NCBI GenBank assembly: GCA_964469155.1
Contig: CAYXXU010000009.1
Coordinates: forward strand, 1-64,000
Reading direction: 5' to 3'
DNA: 64,000 nucleotides
Origin: CAIWKO01 sp964469155
Lineage (GTDB): Bacteria > Bacteroidota > Bacteroidia > Bacteroidales > CAIWKO01
Part shown: positions 28,436 through 37,356 of the stretch, one piece after another
Layout of the letters: the number at the start of each line of letters is the position of its first letter
Position numbering within the stretch: position 1 is the first letter of the stretch
Program-made: the position numbers and the translations under genes
Notes under the pieces: model-generated
The model's database searches: none
What the model saw: the letters and a program-made list of their open reading frames with translations, nothing else
What the model was told of the DNA's origin: nothing

Positions 28436-29248
28436 ATGGGTATGTATAAAAACTCAGGCACATGGGCATTGATTTTGGGGGGGTCGGGAGGTTTTGGTCT
28501 TGCCAGCGCGAAGTACCTCGCAGAAAAAGGCATGAATATTTTTGTTGTTCACAGAGACACTCGCAATGCTATGGCCAGCATTTCTGTTGAATTTGACAAA
28601 ATTCTAAAGGCAGGTGTAAACTTTCACTCGATAAATATAAACGCCAATAATTCAGATAATGCTGATAAAATAATAAATAAGCTAATTAATGTCATGGCAC
28701 CACATGAATCATTAAAATTGTTCATTCATTCAATATCAGATGGAAATATTAAGCCGTTTGTGAAAAACGGGACTAATAGATTTAATTTATTAACGGATGA
28801 TGATTTTCAACATACTATAAATGCCATGGGTCTAAGCTTTGTTTTTTGGTCCAGGATTTTACTTGAAAAGAAAATACTGAAAAAAAACTCCAGAATTATA
28901 GGATTTACCAGCGAGGGCAGTTTGAAAGTTTTACCCGGATACACGGCAATTTCTGCAGCTAAAGGCGTTGTTGAGGCATTTTGCAGAAATTTAGCGGTAG
29001 AATTAGCCCCTTATCAGATTACTGTAAATTTAATTAATGCCGGAATTACAGATACAAAAGCATTAAGGGCCTTTCCTGATCATGCGTTATTATTAAAAAA
29101 TGCATTAAGAAGAAATCCTTCTGGCCGTCTTACACAACCTGAAGATATTGCAAAAGTTGTATATTTGCTAACTCTGGATGAAGCAGAATGGATAACCGGA
29201 GATATTATCAGAGTGGATGGCGGTGAGCAATTAATAGGCTTTTTATAA
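28436..29248 (+). CDS. SDR protein, FabL-like enoyl-ACP reductase
   Basis: 270 residues, Rossmann fold. The N-terminal cofactor loop is 'LGGSGGFGLASAKYLAEKG'. The catalytic pair is Y169 and K176 in 'GYTAISAAKG', spaced Y-x6-K as in FabI/FabL enoyl reductases rather than Y-x3-K of ordinary SDRs. The stretch 'NLAVELAPYQITVNLINAG' and 'DTKALRAFPDH' closely resembles Bacillus FabL. It would reduce a trans-2-enoyl-ACP. It is the first gene of an acyl-carrier module, five bases before the dehydratase. A ketoreductase role cannot be excluded, since no other reductase is in the module. Confidence 0.8.
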   Translation: MGMYKNSGTWALILGGSGGFGLASAKYLAEKGMNIFVVHRDTRNAMASISVEFDKILKAGVNFHSININANNSDNADKIINKLINVMAPHESLKLFIHSISDGNIKPFVKNGTNRFNLLTDDDFQHTINAMGLSFVFWSRILLEKKILKKNSRIIGFTSEGSLKVLPGYTAISAAKGVVEAFCRNLAVELAPYQITVNLINAGITDTKALRAFPDHALLLKNALRRNPSGRLTQPEDIAKVVYLLTLDEAEWITGDIIRVDGGEQLIGFL

Positions 29249-29253
29249 AAAGA

Positions 29254-29703
29254 ATGATAGACAACTTAGTAAAGTATAATATTTTAAATTCACTACCTTA
29301 TGGTAAGGCATTTCATTTTGTCAATGATATTCTGAGTATTGACGATAACTCAATAACATCTGTTACTGAGTTTAATAAAAATCACTTCTATTATAATTCT
29401 CATTTTATTGATTTCCCGATTATCCCTGGAGTAATTATGATTGAAGCTATGGGTCAAGCGGGCATGATATGTCATCTGATTTTTTTGGAAAAAATTCATG
29501 AAACCAAAAAAAAATTTATACCGGTCTTATCAAATTTAGATGTCGAATTCTATAAAAGTCCAGATTATGATAAAAGCTATTTTGTCGTTGCAAAAAAAAA
29601 ATATTTTAGAAATAAAACCCTTCGTTCAGAAATTAAACTCATAGATGACAACAATGAAGTATATGTTTTATTGTCTGCAACAGTTAAAATAAAATATTTC
29701 TAA
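29254..29703 (+). CDS. FabZ-like 3-hydroxyacyl-ACP dehydratase
   Basis: 149 residues, single hot-dog domain. The active-site signature is 'SHFIDFPIIPGVIMIEAMGQAG', with H50 and E64 as the catalytic pair, as in FabZ. It would dehydrate 3-hydroxyacyl-ACP. Its stop codon shares one base with the ATG of the following ketosynthase gene, so the two are translationally coupled. The size is normal for FabZ (140-160). Confidence 0.85.
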   Translation: MIDNLVKYNILNSLPYGKAFHFVNDILSIDDNSITSVTEFNKNHFYYNSHFIDFPIIPGVIMIEAMGQAGMICHLIFLEKIHETKKKFIPVLSNLDVEFYKSPDYDKSYFVVAKKKYFRNKTLRSEIKLIDDNNEVYVLLSATVKIKYF

Positions 29704-30989
29704 TGGGGAAAAAGCGTGTTGTAATAACCGGATTAGGGATTGTTGCATCAAATGCAACTGGTATAGATAATTTTACAATTGCCCTTCGAAAAGGGCAGTC
29801 TGGTATAAAAAAAATTCAATGGTTAGAAGATCTGAATTTCGGATGTCAGATCGGCGGTATTCCAGATATTTCAGAAAATAAATACGCTGATTTTCTAACG
29901 GATAAACATCTGGAAGAAGCTGGTGACAATGTAAAATATATATCCATTGCAGGAAAGGAAGCCTGGGAGGATGCCGGATTTAGCCTGCCAGATTTTGACA
30001 GTTGCGATGTTGATTATGATACCGGTGTTGTTATTGGAAGTGGCGTGGGAAGCATAGATGTTTTCAGTGATAAAATTTTTCCCCATATAAACGAAGGGCA
30101 TGTGCGAAAGTTGAGAAGTAATATAGCTGAATTTACCATGTTTAGTGCGCCCGGCGCCAATCTGTCCGGATTATTTGCACTCGGTAATCAGGTTACAGCA
30201 AATTCATCGGCCTGTTCAACCGGTAATGAGTCCATTATTAATGCATTTGACAGGATTCGTGAAGGGAAGGCCCAAAGAATGCTTGCAGGAAGTTGTGAAA
30301 TTGCATCACCCTATGTTTGGGGTTGTTTTGATTCCATGAGGTTATTATCGCGTAAATCAAATAATGAACCTGAAAAGGGGAGTCGCCCAATGAGTGCAAC
30401 AGCAAGTGGTTTTGTACCAGGTTCGGGTGCGGGTATTATTGTCCTTGAAGAATTGAATTCGGCCTTGTCCCGTAATGCAAAAATTTATGGTGAAATATTA
30501 GGAGGGTTTTTAAATAGCGGGGGTCAGCGAAATGGAGGGACTATGCAAGCTCCCGGTCCTAATGGTATTCAGAATTGTATCACAAATGCCTTAAAAGACG
30601 CATCCGTAAATCCTTATGATATAGATTATATTTCAGGTCATCTTAGCTCAACTATGGCTGATCCACTTGAGATAAAAAACTGGTGTGGAGCATTGAATCG
30701 TTATGGAAAGGATTTTCCTTATATCAATTCACTGAAATCACTCACCGGACATGGTCTTGGAGCCGCTGGTACACTTGAAACTATTGCTGCTATTTTGGAA
30801 ATGTATCATGGATTTTTATTCCCCAGCATAAACTGTGAAGACCCACACCCTAATATTATACAATTAATAAGTCCAGATAAAATCCCTCATAATACTATGG
30901 AAAATATCAATATTGAAATATTTGCGAAAGCCAGTTTTGGTTTCGGCGATATTAATTCATGTATTATTATTGGTAAATATAAAAACTAA
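29703..30989 (+). CDS. Beta-ketoacyl-ACP synthase (KAS II-like)
   Basis: 428 residues, thiolase fold. The full Cys-His-His triad is present: C171 in 'NSSACSTGNESI', H313 in 'SGHLSSTMADPLE' and H350 in 'KSLTGHGLGAAGTLE'. It is therefore a condensing enzyme and not a chain-length factor. 'SGHLSST' replaces the common 'NAHGTST', a departure from housekeeping FabF. It would elongate an ACP-bound acyl chain. Only one KAS is in the module, so either it works iteratively or it extends a chain supplied by primary metabolism. Confidence 0.88.
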   Translation: MGKKRVVITGLGIVASNATGIDNFTIALRKGQSGIKKIQWLEDLNFGCQIGGIPDISENKYADFLTDKHLEEAGDNVKYISIAGKEAWEDAGFSLPDFDSCDVDYDTGVVIGSGVGSIDVFSDKIFPHINEGHVRKLRSNIAEFTMFSAPGANLSGLFALGNQVTANSSACSTGNESIINAFDRIREGKAQRMLAGSCEIASPYVWGCFDSMRLLSRKSNNEPEKGSRPMSATASGFVPGSGAGIIVLEELNSALSRNAKIYGEILGGFLNSGGQRNGGTMQAPGPNGIQNCITNALKDASVNPYDIDYISGHLSSTMADPLEIKNWCGALNRYGKDFPYINSLKSLTGHGLGAAGTLETIAAILEMYHGFLFPSINCEDPHPNIIQLISPDKIPHNTMENINIEIFAKASFGFGDINSCIIIGKYKN

Positions 30990-30993
30990 AACG

Positions 30994-31248
30994 ATGGAAG
31001 ATTATAAAGCAATTAAATTGAAAGTGCTTACTATTATTGAAAAATATGCTTTTAACAAAGAACTTGTGCGCAATGCTGTGGATGAATCCAGAATTGTTGC
31101 AGATCTAAAAATAAATTCAGCCCGAATTGTTGACATTATTTTGGATGTGGAAGAAATGTTTGATATTACCATAGATGATAATCATATTGAGAAAATGATC
31201 ACCGTGAAAGATTCAGTGAACATTATTATATCTGCCAAGAAAGGCTGA
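30994..31248 (+). CDS. Acyl carrier protein
   Basis: 84 residues from the ATG at 30994. Three to four helices; the phosphopantetheine Ser is S42 in 'DLKINSARIVDIILDVEEMFDI', where the usual DSL is NSA. Acidic helix II and the 'EEMFDITI' segment are typical. It lies four bases after the KAS gene and its stop overlaps the start of the phosphopantetheinyl transferase gene by one base. A dedicated ACP with its own transferase suggests a pathway separate from housekeeping fatty-acid synthesis. Confidence 0.85.
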   Translation: MEDYKAIKLKVLTIIEKYAFNKELVRNAVDESRIVADLKINSARIVDIILDVEEMFDITIDDNHIEKMITVKDSVNIIISAKKG

Positions 31249-31886
31249 TGGCAATGAATGTTTTTATTGGGAATGATATTATTTGCATTAATAAAGAATC
31301 ATATGAGAATAATTTTCAAAACTCTCTGCAATATTACAATAGGATTTCATCCAGTAAGGAACGGCTGTTAATGTCTTCCAAATACAATATTCTTATAAGG
31401 ACACACATCATTTTTTCCATCAAAGAAGCCGCTTACAAAGTTATGTTAAAACTTGGATTTCAAAAAGCATTTTCACCCCGAAAATTCTTAATAGAGTCGA
31501 TAGAAACTACAAATCATGATGGACACTTGATAGCAAGAGGGGTAATAAAATATGGAATCCAGGAACTTTTTTTTCAGTCTTTCTGTAATAAGTCTTATTC
31601 ACACAGTATAGCATCCTCTCGAAAAATCTCATTTGACAAGGTAGATGTTGATATCCAAACATATAAAAATCTTAATCCAGACAATCAGACACAAACTGCA
31701 AAAGGACAACTCATCAAGCATTTACATAGTATCATTCCAGATTGTAGAGGAATAAATGTTATTAAAGACAATGTTGGCATACCGGTTCCGGTTCTTGGAA
31801 AACAAATAATACCTATTGAAGTGTCGTTAAGTCATGACGGGAATTATATTGCAAGCGTTGTTTATAATTCTAAAGAAAGTGAGTAA
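31248..31886 (+). CDS. Phosphopantetheinyl-transferase-like protein, unusual motif order
   Basis: 212 residues. 'IGNDIICI' (7-14) matches the metal-binding GxDIxxI motif and 'FSIKEAAYKVM' (56-66) the KEA motif of AcpS/Sfp enzymes, which load phosphopantetheine onto a carrier protein. A region with 'YSHSIASS' follows. Near the end 'DNVGIPVPVLG' and 'VSLSHDGNYIASVV' (176-205) resemble the G-x-P and SxSH motifs, which in Sfp/EntD come before the other two. The order fits AcpS with an insert of about 75 residues, or a permuted Sfp. It is coupled to the ACP gene by a one-base overlap, its probable substrate. A second Met (position 3) is an equally good start. Confidence 0.75.
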   Translation: MAMNVFIGNDIICINKESYENNFQNSLQYYNRISSSKERLLMSSKYNILIRTHIIFSIKEAAYKVMLKLGFQKAFSPRKFLIESIETTNHDGHLIARGVIKYGIQELFFQSFCNKSYSHSIASSRKISFDKVDVDIQTYKNLNPDNQTQTAKGQLIKHLHSIIPDCRGINVIKDNVGIPVPVLGKQIIPIEVSLSHDGNYIASVVYNSKESE

Positions 31887-32841
31887 GCCAGAATTAAGCA
31901 TTGGAATAATAACTTATAATCAGGGAGTTTTTTTAAAAAGAACTATCGATTCCGTTCTGGAACAACAGACAACATACTCCATAGAAATTATTATTTGTGA
32001 TGATGCTTCAGAAGATAATACAGAAGCAATAGTACAAATTTTTCAGAGAGAACATCCCAAAATCATACAGTATTATAAAAACAACACCCGCCAGGGCCCA
32101 CTTTTAAATGGAAAACAGTTATGGAGCCATGCAGGGGGAAAATACTTATGCTGGATTGATGCAGACGATTATTGGTGTTATTATGGTAAAATACAAACTC
32201 AACTTGATTTTCTGGAAAATAATCCTGAATATGCCGGATGTTTTCACGATGCCCAAATCTTAAGCGATATTGATTCTGAGGCAAACATCGCGGAACAATT
32301 AAAAATTCAAACACACGGTCAATGGAAAAGCTATTCGCAGTTCAATACTTATTCCGCCGATTTTTTCCCATGGGACGTATTACAAAGGAAAATCATTCCA
32401 ACCGCTTCATTGGTTTTCCGAAGAAAAAATTTCGAAGCCTTTTTTGAACTTTTTTCCAATGTTGGTCTTTCTATCAGTTGGGCCCTGCATCTGGAGATCA
32501 TTAAAAACAGTAAGTTCAAATATTTTAATGAGGCGTGGTCGGTGTATTTTGATCATGAAAAAGGATTTTCTAAAAGCGTAGATCTGTTGACTTTTAAACT
32601 CAATAATATCCGGATTTTACTGAAACTGCTTGATGATGATTATTATAAAACTATCGTTAAGGATGTATATAAAGCAATAGCCAATGAGTACTTTTACCTG
32701 TTGCATTGCAGCGATTCGAAAAGATTAAGCAAAAAAGAATACTATTCATATTGCAAAGCTTATAAAAAATGGATGGAAAAAGCGATAGAAGCAGAAATTA
32801 TTAGTTTTAAAGAGTCGATTATTAATCACCGGGAACAATAG
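31879..32841 (+). CDS. Family 2 glycosyltransferase
   Basis: 320 residues from a GTG at 31879, giving 'VSKPELSIGIITYNQGVFLKRTIDS', a perfect GT2 beginning that overlaps the preceding gene by eight bases. An ATG at 31834 would add 15 residues of no family character. GT-A motifs: 'EIIICDDASEDNTEAIV', 'HAGGKYLCWIDADDYW' with the metal-binding D-x-D, and 'RRKNFEAFF'. Inverting sugar transferase; donor and acceptor unknown. Position inside the operon, two bases before asnB, suggests addition of a sugar to the cluster product. Confidence 0.85.
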   Translation: MSKPELSIGIITYNQGVFLKRTIDSVLEQQTTYSIEIIICDDASEDNTEAIVQIFQREHPKIIQYYKNNTRQGPLLNGKQLWSHAGGKYLCWIDADDYWCYYGKIQTQLDFLENNPEYAGCFHDAQILSDIDSEANIAEQLKIQTHGQWKSYSQFNTYSADFFPWDVLQRKIIPTASLVFRRKNFEAFFELFSNVGLSISWALHLEIIKNSKFKYFNEAWSVYFDHEKGFSKSVDLLTFKLNNIRILLKLLDDDYYKTIVKDVYKAIANEYFYLLHCSDSKRLSKKEYYSYCKAYKKWMEKAIEAEIISFKESIINHREQ

Positions 32842-32843
32842 GC

Positions 32844-34631
32844 ATGTGTGGAATCATAGGGAAGATAGATCACCGGCACGGGGTTCAAATTGAAGAATTT
32901 GTTTTACAAAGGGATTCAATGTTTTTACGTGGTCCTGATGATAAAGGGTTTTACTTTGATGCGGATAAAAAAATAGCTTTAGGCTATCGCAGGCTTTCGA
33001 TAGTAGATCTGAGTCCCCAGGCTAACCAGCCGATGTCAAACGAAGATGAAACTCTTTTTCTGGTTTGCAACGGAGAAATATATAATTCGCCTGTTATACG
33101 GCAAATGCTTTTACATGCCGGACATACTTTTAAAAGCAAATCGGATTGCGAGGTAATATTGCATGGTTATGAAGAATGGGGCGTTGATGTTTTGAAAAGA
33201 ATTGATGGCATGTTTGCTATGGGATTATGGGATGCTACGAAACAGGAATTATTGATCGCCCGCGACCGGTTTGGAATTAAACCCCTCTATTATGAAAACA
33301 ATGATGGATGCTTTACTTTTGCCTCCTCCTTGCAGGCAATTGGCTGCAGATCGGGCCATGGTAAAGAACTTTCATTGGATGCGATCTGCGATTATCTCAC
33401 ATATCGTTACGTCCCCTCTCCGAAAACAATTTACAAAAATGTCGAAAAGCTTGAACCTGCTCATTATTTAATTTACGATAGAAACTCTAAAACCAGGATC
33501 GGATGTTATTGGAATCTGCAATATAATCCCGTCATAGCAGATGATGAGGAGATACAAAAGGAATGTCAGATTTTGCTAAACAAATCTATTCAATCACATT
33601 TACGAAGTGATGTGCCGGTGGGTTGTTTTTTAAGCGGAGGATATGATTCTACAGTGCTGGCTATGCTTATGAGAAAGCAAGACTACAATCCAATTACCTT
33701 TAGTATTGGATTTGAGGGGTGGGAAGGCAGCGAGCTCAATCAGGCAATAATTACAGCCCAACAGCTGGATCTTTCAAATCAGTGTTCAATTTTAAACAAG
33801 GAAGACTTTATCACAGACGATATTATTTCTGCTTATGATGAGCCCATAGCAGATATCTCAATAATCCCCACTTTTGCTATAAGCCATTTAGCTTCCAGGA
33901 GTGTTAAAACAGTTTTTTCAGGTGAAGGAGCTGATGAACTTTTTGGAGGTTATGATTGGCATCATGAACTCTTTAAACAATATTCGAACAAAACATTTAT
34001 TGCTAAAGTCCTGACTCAAAAAAGAAAACTATCTCTTGGGGTTTATTCACAATTTATGGCGATGGGAGCGTTTGAAACGAATTCGCTTCGTCAATTATTC
34101 CATACTCAATTCCATAATCACATTCCCGGTGATAGTTTTTGGTTCTATAAAAGACACTTTAACTCTGATCTGCCCATACCCAAATGTTTACAATACCTGG
34201 ATATAAAAACCTTTATGACGGAATTGGTTCTGACAAAAGTCGACAGGGCCTCCATGGCAAATTCGCTTGAAGTAAGAGTCCCTTATCTTGACAAAACGCT
34301 GTTTGAATTTGTTTTCAATCTTCCTCCTGAAAAATATTTTGATCCGCAATCCCAAAAACCATTGTTGGCAAATATATTGAGACCCATTTTGGGTGATGAT
34401 TTTCTGAATCGCAAAAAGCAGGGCTTTGTTGGTCCTGATGCTTTTTATGATCATTTTGAGATGTATAAACTCATAATGGACGATTCGGTTTTAATTGACC
34501 AGGGGATTATGAATCGAAAATATATTGACACCCTATTAACCTGTAAAGACCGCTGGCGACTATGGAAAATTGTAATTTTGGAGTTATGGGTTCAAAAAAA
34601 CCGGAACAATATTAATCTTCCCACAGCATGA
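32844..34631 (+). CDS. asnB: Asparagine synthetase (glutamine-hydrolysing)
   Basis: 595 residues. The catalytic Cys2 ('MCGIIGKI') and glutaminase motifs 'FLRGPDDKG', 'RRLSIVDLSPQANQP', 'LVCNGEIYN' are all present. The synthetase PP-loop is 'FLSGGYDST' (262-270), with 'GEGADELFGGYDWHHEL' and 'VDRASMANSLEVRVPYLD' following. It can make an amide from an adenylated carboxylate with ammonia from glutamine. In glycan clusters such genes often amidate uronic acids (WbpS-like) rather than make asparagine, and the context favours that reading (inference). Its stop overlaps the first array radical SAM gene (ATGA). Confidence 0.88.
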   Translation: MCGIIGKIDHRHGVQIEEFVLQRDSMFLRGPDDKGFYFDADKKIALGYRRLSIVDLSPQANQPMSNEDETLFLVCNGEIYNSPVIRQMLLHAGHTFKSKSDCEVILHGYEEWGVDVLKRIDGMFAMGLWDATKQELLIARDRFGIKPLYYENNDGCFTFASSLQAIGCRSGHGKELSLDAICDYLTYRYVPSPKTIYKNVEKLEPAHYLIYDRNSKTRIGCYWNLQYNPVIADDEEIQKECQILLNKSIQSHLRSDVPVGCFLSGGYDSTVLAMLMRKQDYNPITFSIGFEGWEGSELNQAIITAQQLDLSNQCSILNKEDFITDDIISAYDEPIADISIIPTFAISHLASRSVKTVFSGEGADELFGGYDWHHELFKQYSNKTFIAKVLTQKRKLSLGVYSQFMAMGAFETNSLRQLFHTQFHNHIPGDSFWFYKRHFNSDLPIPKCLQYLDIKTFMTELVLTKVDRASMANSLEVRVPYLDKTLFEFVFNLPPEKYFDPQSQKPLLANILRPILGDDFLNRKKQGFVGPDAFYDHFEMYKLIMDDSVLIDQGIMNRKYIDTLLTCKDRWRLWKIVILELWVQKNRNNINLPTA

Positions 34632-36040
34632 ATACTTTTTCGCTGAAAGCGCTGATGAGAAAAAGAGGATACAGGAAATTTAACCTGAGCAGGACTATTG
34701 TTCAATCCGAAAGGCTCTGTCATGCGCCTTTTAAAAGTCTGTTGTTTACCCAAAGCGGTGCTATAATGGTCTGTCATTTCAACAGAGGATATGTATTGGG
34801 AAATTATCCGGCGAATTCAATAAATGAAATTTTAGAGAGTGCGTCATTACAAAAACTGCAAAAACAACACAATTTCTATAACTTTCCGGAAAGCTGTCAA
34901 TATTGCAAGATTGAAATTGAGAACCAACGTTATTATAACGCAGGGTGCAAAAAATATGATTATTTGGCAGAATATGGTAAACCGGAGGAAATTGTATCGC
35001 TGGAATTTCAGACGTCAAATGCCTGTAATCTCGAATGCATTATGTGCAGCGGAGAGTATTCCTCACTTATCAGAAAAAACAGAGAATGCGGAGTGGAATA
35101 TCCGGATCCATATGATGATGTCTTTATTGAACAAATTAAACCTCTTTTAAGGTCAGTTAAATTTGCCAGCTTCACGGGTGGTGAGCCTTTTTTAAATCCT
35201 TTGTACTACAAAATATGGAAATTGATTGTTGAAATTAACCCACAAATAAAAATTACTATTTCGACCAATGGAACCCTATTAAATGATAAAATTAAAGAAC
35301 TCTTTAATGCGCTTACTATTGATCTCACGCTTTCAATCGATTCTCTTGACAAAAAAACCTATGGTCAAATTCGAAAAAATGCCGATTTTGATAAGACCTT
35401 TGAAAATATCCAATATTTTATTGAAGTATCTAAGGCAAAACAAAGACTTTTTTCGATAAAATTTGTCATCATGAAGGGAAACATACAAGATGTTCCTGAA
35501 CTTTTTGAATACTTTAATGAACAGAATGTTCAGATATATCCCAAGCTGGTATGGGTTCCTGTTGACCTGTCTCTTCGTTATGGAACTTCAGAGGAATTGA
35601 AGGAATGGATATATATATTGAAGCGGTGTCATTTAAACCGGAAACTGGAATATCAAAAGTTTAATTGTGAACGCTATTCTGAAATAATTTCTACTTTGGA
35701 AAAATGGGAAGAAGAGCTGGCCCTGTTCACAAAAGAAAAACTAATACTTCTCACAACAGAGGATCTTACCGGTAAATTACATGAATTGTTGTGCAATTTT
35801 GTAAACAATGATTCCATGATTGAATACGACAAAAGAATTAAGTTGTTGAATTTTGCAGAGGAACTACTACATTTTATTACCCGTAGTAATATACCAGAAA
35901 AAGAAATGCAAAATTTTCTAGCCTATTTACTCAGTCTTCCCAGATATTTGCTGGTGAACGAATTTTACAGAATGAATGCGGAAAAATTCGTGAACAGGTT
36001 AAAAGTTAAAAAGTCTTTCAATAAGAACAGAACATGTTAA
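34628..36040 (+). CDS. N-Twitch radical SAM protein, array member 1
   Basis: 470 residues. N-terminal auxiliary-cluster part: C31 in 'LCHAPF', a single C49 in 'MVCHF' where several paralogues have CC, 'LGNYPANSINEIL', and C90-x2-C93. Core: C133-x3-C137-x2-C140 in 'NACNLECIMC', 'FTGGEPFLNP', 'TISTNGTLLNDKI', 'LSIDSLDKKTYGQIRKNADF'. The usual ALWSL motif is replaced by 'LSLRYGTSEEL', so it is one of the most divergent members towards the C-terminus. The tail is helical with many Lys/Glu. It overlaps asnB by four bases and member 2 by seven, so translation is coupled. Confidence 0.88.
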   Translation: MNTFSLKALMRKRGYRKFNLSRTIVQSERLCHAPFKSLLFTQSGAIMVCHFNRGYVLGNYPANSINEILESASLQKLQKQHNFYNFPESCQYCKIEIENQRYYNAGCKKYDYLAEYGKPEEIVSLEFQTSNACNLECIMCSGEYSSLIRKNRECGVEYPDPYDDVFIEQIKPLLRSVKFASFTGGEPFLNPLYYKIWKLIVEINPQIKITISTNGTLLNDKIKELFNALTIDLTLSIDSLDKKTYGQIRKNADFDKTFENIQYFIEVSKAKQRLFSIKFVIMKGNIQDVPELFEYFNEQNVQIYPKLVWVPVDLSLRYGTSEELKEWIYILKRCHLNRKLEYQKFNCERYSEIISTLEKWEEELALFTKEKLILLTTEDLTGKLHELLCNFVNNDSMIEYDKRIKLLNFAEELLHFITRSNIPEKEMQNFLAYLLSLPRYLLVNEFYRMNAEKFVNRLKVKKSFNKNRTC

Positions 36041-37356
36041 AAATAAAAGACATATTCCACTTTGGACAAAACAAGGCTTATATAAAATGTAATGCGGCCG
36101 AAAAAAGTTTGCGTTTTGGCATTGGGGGAAGAGTTTCTGTCTGTTGTCATAACCACAAGGACATTGTTGGGAGTATTCCACAAAATTCCATTATGGAAAT
36201 ATGGCATGGACCCGCAATAAAATCTTTGAGACATACACTTCAAAAAAAATATTCTCAGGGTTGTACCTATTGCATTCATGAAGGGCAATCAGTACATTCT
36301 TCGGGAAGTTCGGCCCTTTACGAACGTTATGAATCAAATCCCGTTCATCCTGTCATCTTGGATTTCAAGGCCGACAACTCATGCAATTTAGCCTGTATTA
36401 TGTGTTCCGGGCTTTCTTCAACAGGTTTGAGAGCAAAGGAAAGCAAGTGCACTATGAACCCATACGACAACAATAAATTTCTCAGTGAACTTCAGGAAAT
36501 CATACCCTTTATTAATGAAGCCCGTTTCAGTGGCGGAGAGCCGTTCTTATCAGAATTGTACTTTAAGATATGGGAAAGCATTATTCAGAAGAATCCCCAA
36601 TGCAAAATTGTTGTACAAACCAATGGGACAATTCTTAACCCAAAAGTCAGGGATATAATGGAAAGAGGGAATTTCAATATCAATTTATCTATTGATTCAT
36701 TTCAAAAAGACACTTACGAAAAAATAAGACGCGGCGGTTCATTTGATATCATTTTAAAAAACATCAGCTATTTTAAAGAATATTGTCTGGGCCAATCCAG
36801 ATTCTGGGGTATGACCAGTTGTGCAATGATTGAAAATAGTGCCGAATTTTCAGATATCATAAATAACTGGAATCTTCACCAGGCAAACGGATGGTTTAGC
36901 GTGGTGTGGTTTCCACCAAAAAACGCAATATGGACATTAAGCGAAATGGAAATTGAAAAAATTTCAGAACAGCTCAATAATATTAGTTTTATTGGTGATG
37001 CCGAATACTTAATCAACAATTCGCGGGCGTTGGAGATACTGAAAACCATGATGAAGCAGCAATTGAAGCTTTCGAAACTTCATCATGATCCACCTGTATC
37101 AATTGATGGCGAGGCTTTTTATACAACGGTAACAGATTATTTTTCGAAAGTGCTAAAACAAACAATAGAATTTCAGCAAATCGAAACTAAGCTTCAACAA
37201 TACTTTTCACAAAATGGAGATTCCTTATATAACGCGACGAGTTTTAAAAAAATTCGTAACTTTACCTCAGAAGAACATTTTTTCGACTTATTATCAATGA
37301 TTGATAAAGAAAGTATATCCGAATTGTTCTTTCCTTTTGTAACAAAACATAAATGA
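36034..37356 (+). CDS. N-Twitch radical SAM protein, array member 2 (variant first cysteine region)
   Basis: 440 residues, the shortest in the array. The first auxiliary motif is altered: where the others have C-[YHKW]-A-P-[FW], this protein has 'IKCNAAEKSL' (C19). Then C37-C38 in 'VCCHNHKD', 'SIMEIW' and C77-x2-C80. The radical SAM core is intact: C117-x3-C121-x2-C124 ('CNLACIMC'), 'FSGGEPFL', 'VVQTNGTILN', 'LSIDSFQKDTYEKIRRGG'. 'NAIWTLSEMEIE' stands for the ALWSL motif. It overlaps members 1 and 3 by seven and four bases. Confidence 0.87.
   Translation: MLKIKDIFHFGQNKAYIKCNAAEKSLRFGIGGRVSVCCHNHKDIVGSIPQNSIMEIWHGPAIKSLRHTLQKKYSQGCTYCIHEGQSVHSSGSSALYERYESNPVHPVILDFKADNSCNLACIMCSGLSSTGLRAKESKCTMNPYDNNKFLSELQEIIPFINEARFSGGEPFLSELYFKIWESIIQKNPQCKIVVQTNGTILNPKVRDIMERGNFNINLSIDSFQKDTYEKIRRGGSFDIILKNISYFKEYCLGQSRFWGMTSCAMIENSAEFSDIINNWNLHQANGWFSVVWFPPKNAIWTLSEMEIEKISEQLNNISFIGDAEYLINNSRALEILKTMMKQQLKLSKLHHDPPVSIDGEAFYTTVTDYFSKVLKQTIEFQQIETKLQQYFSQNGDSLYNATSFKKIRNFTSEEHFFDLLSMIDKESISELFFPFVTKHK

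Noticed and set aside
28436..31886. Aryl polyene or flexirubin pigment cluster
   Set aside because: Only one KAS, one dehydratase and one ACP are present; the ammonia-lyase, acyltransferases and multiple KAS genes of those clusters are missing.
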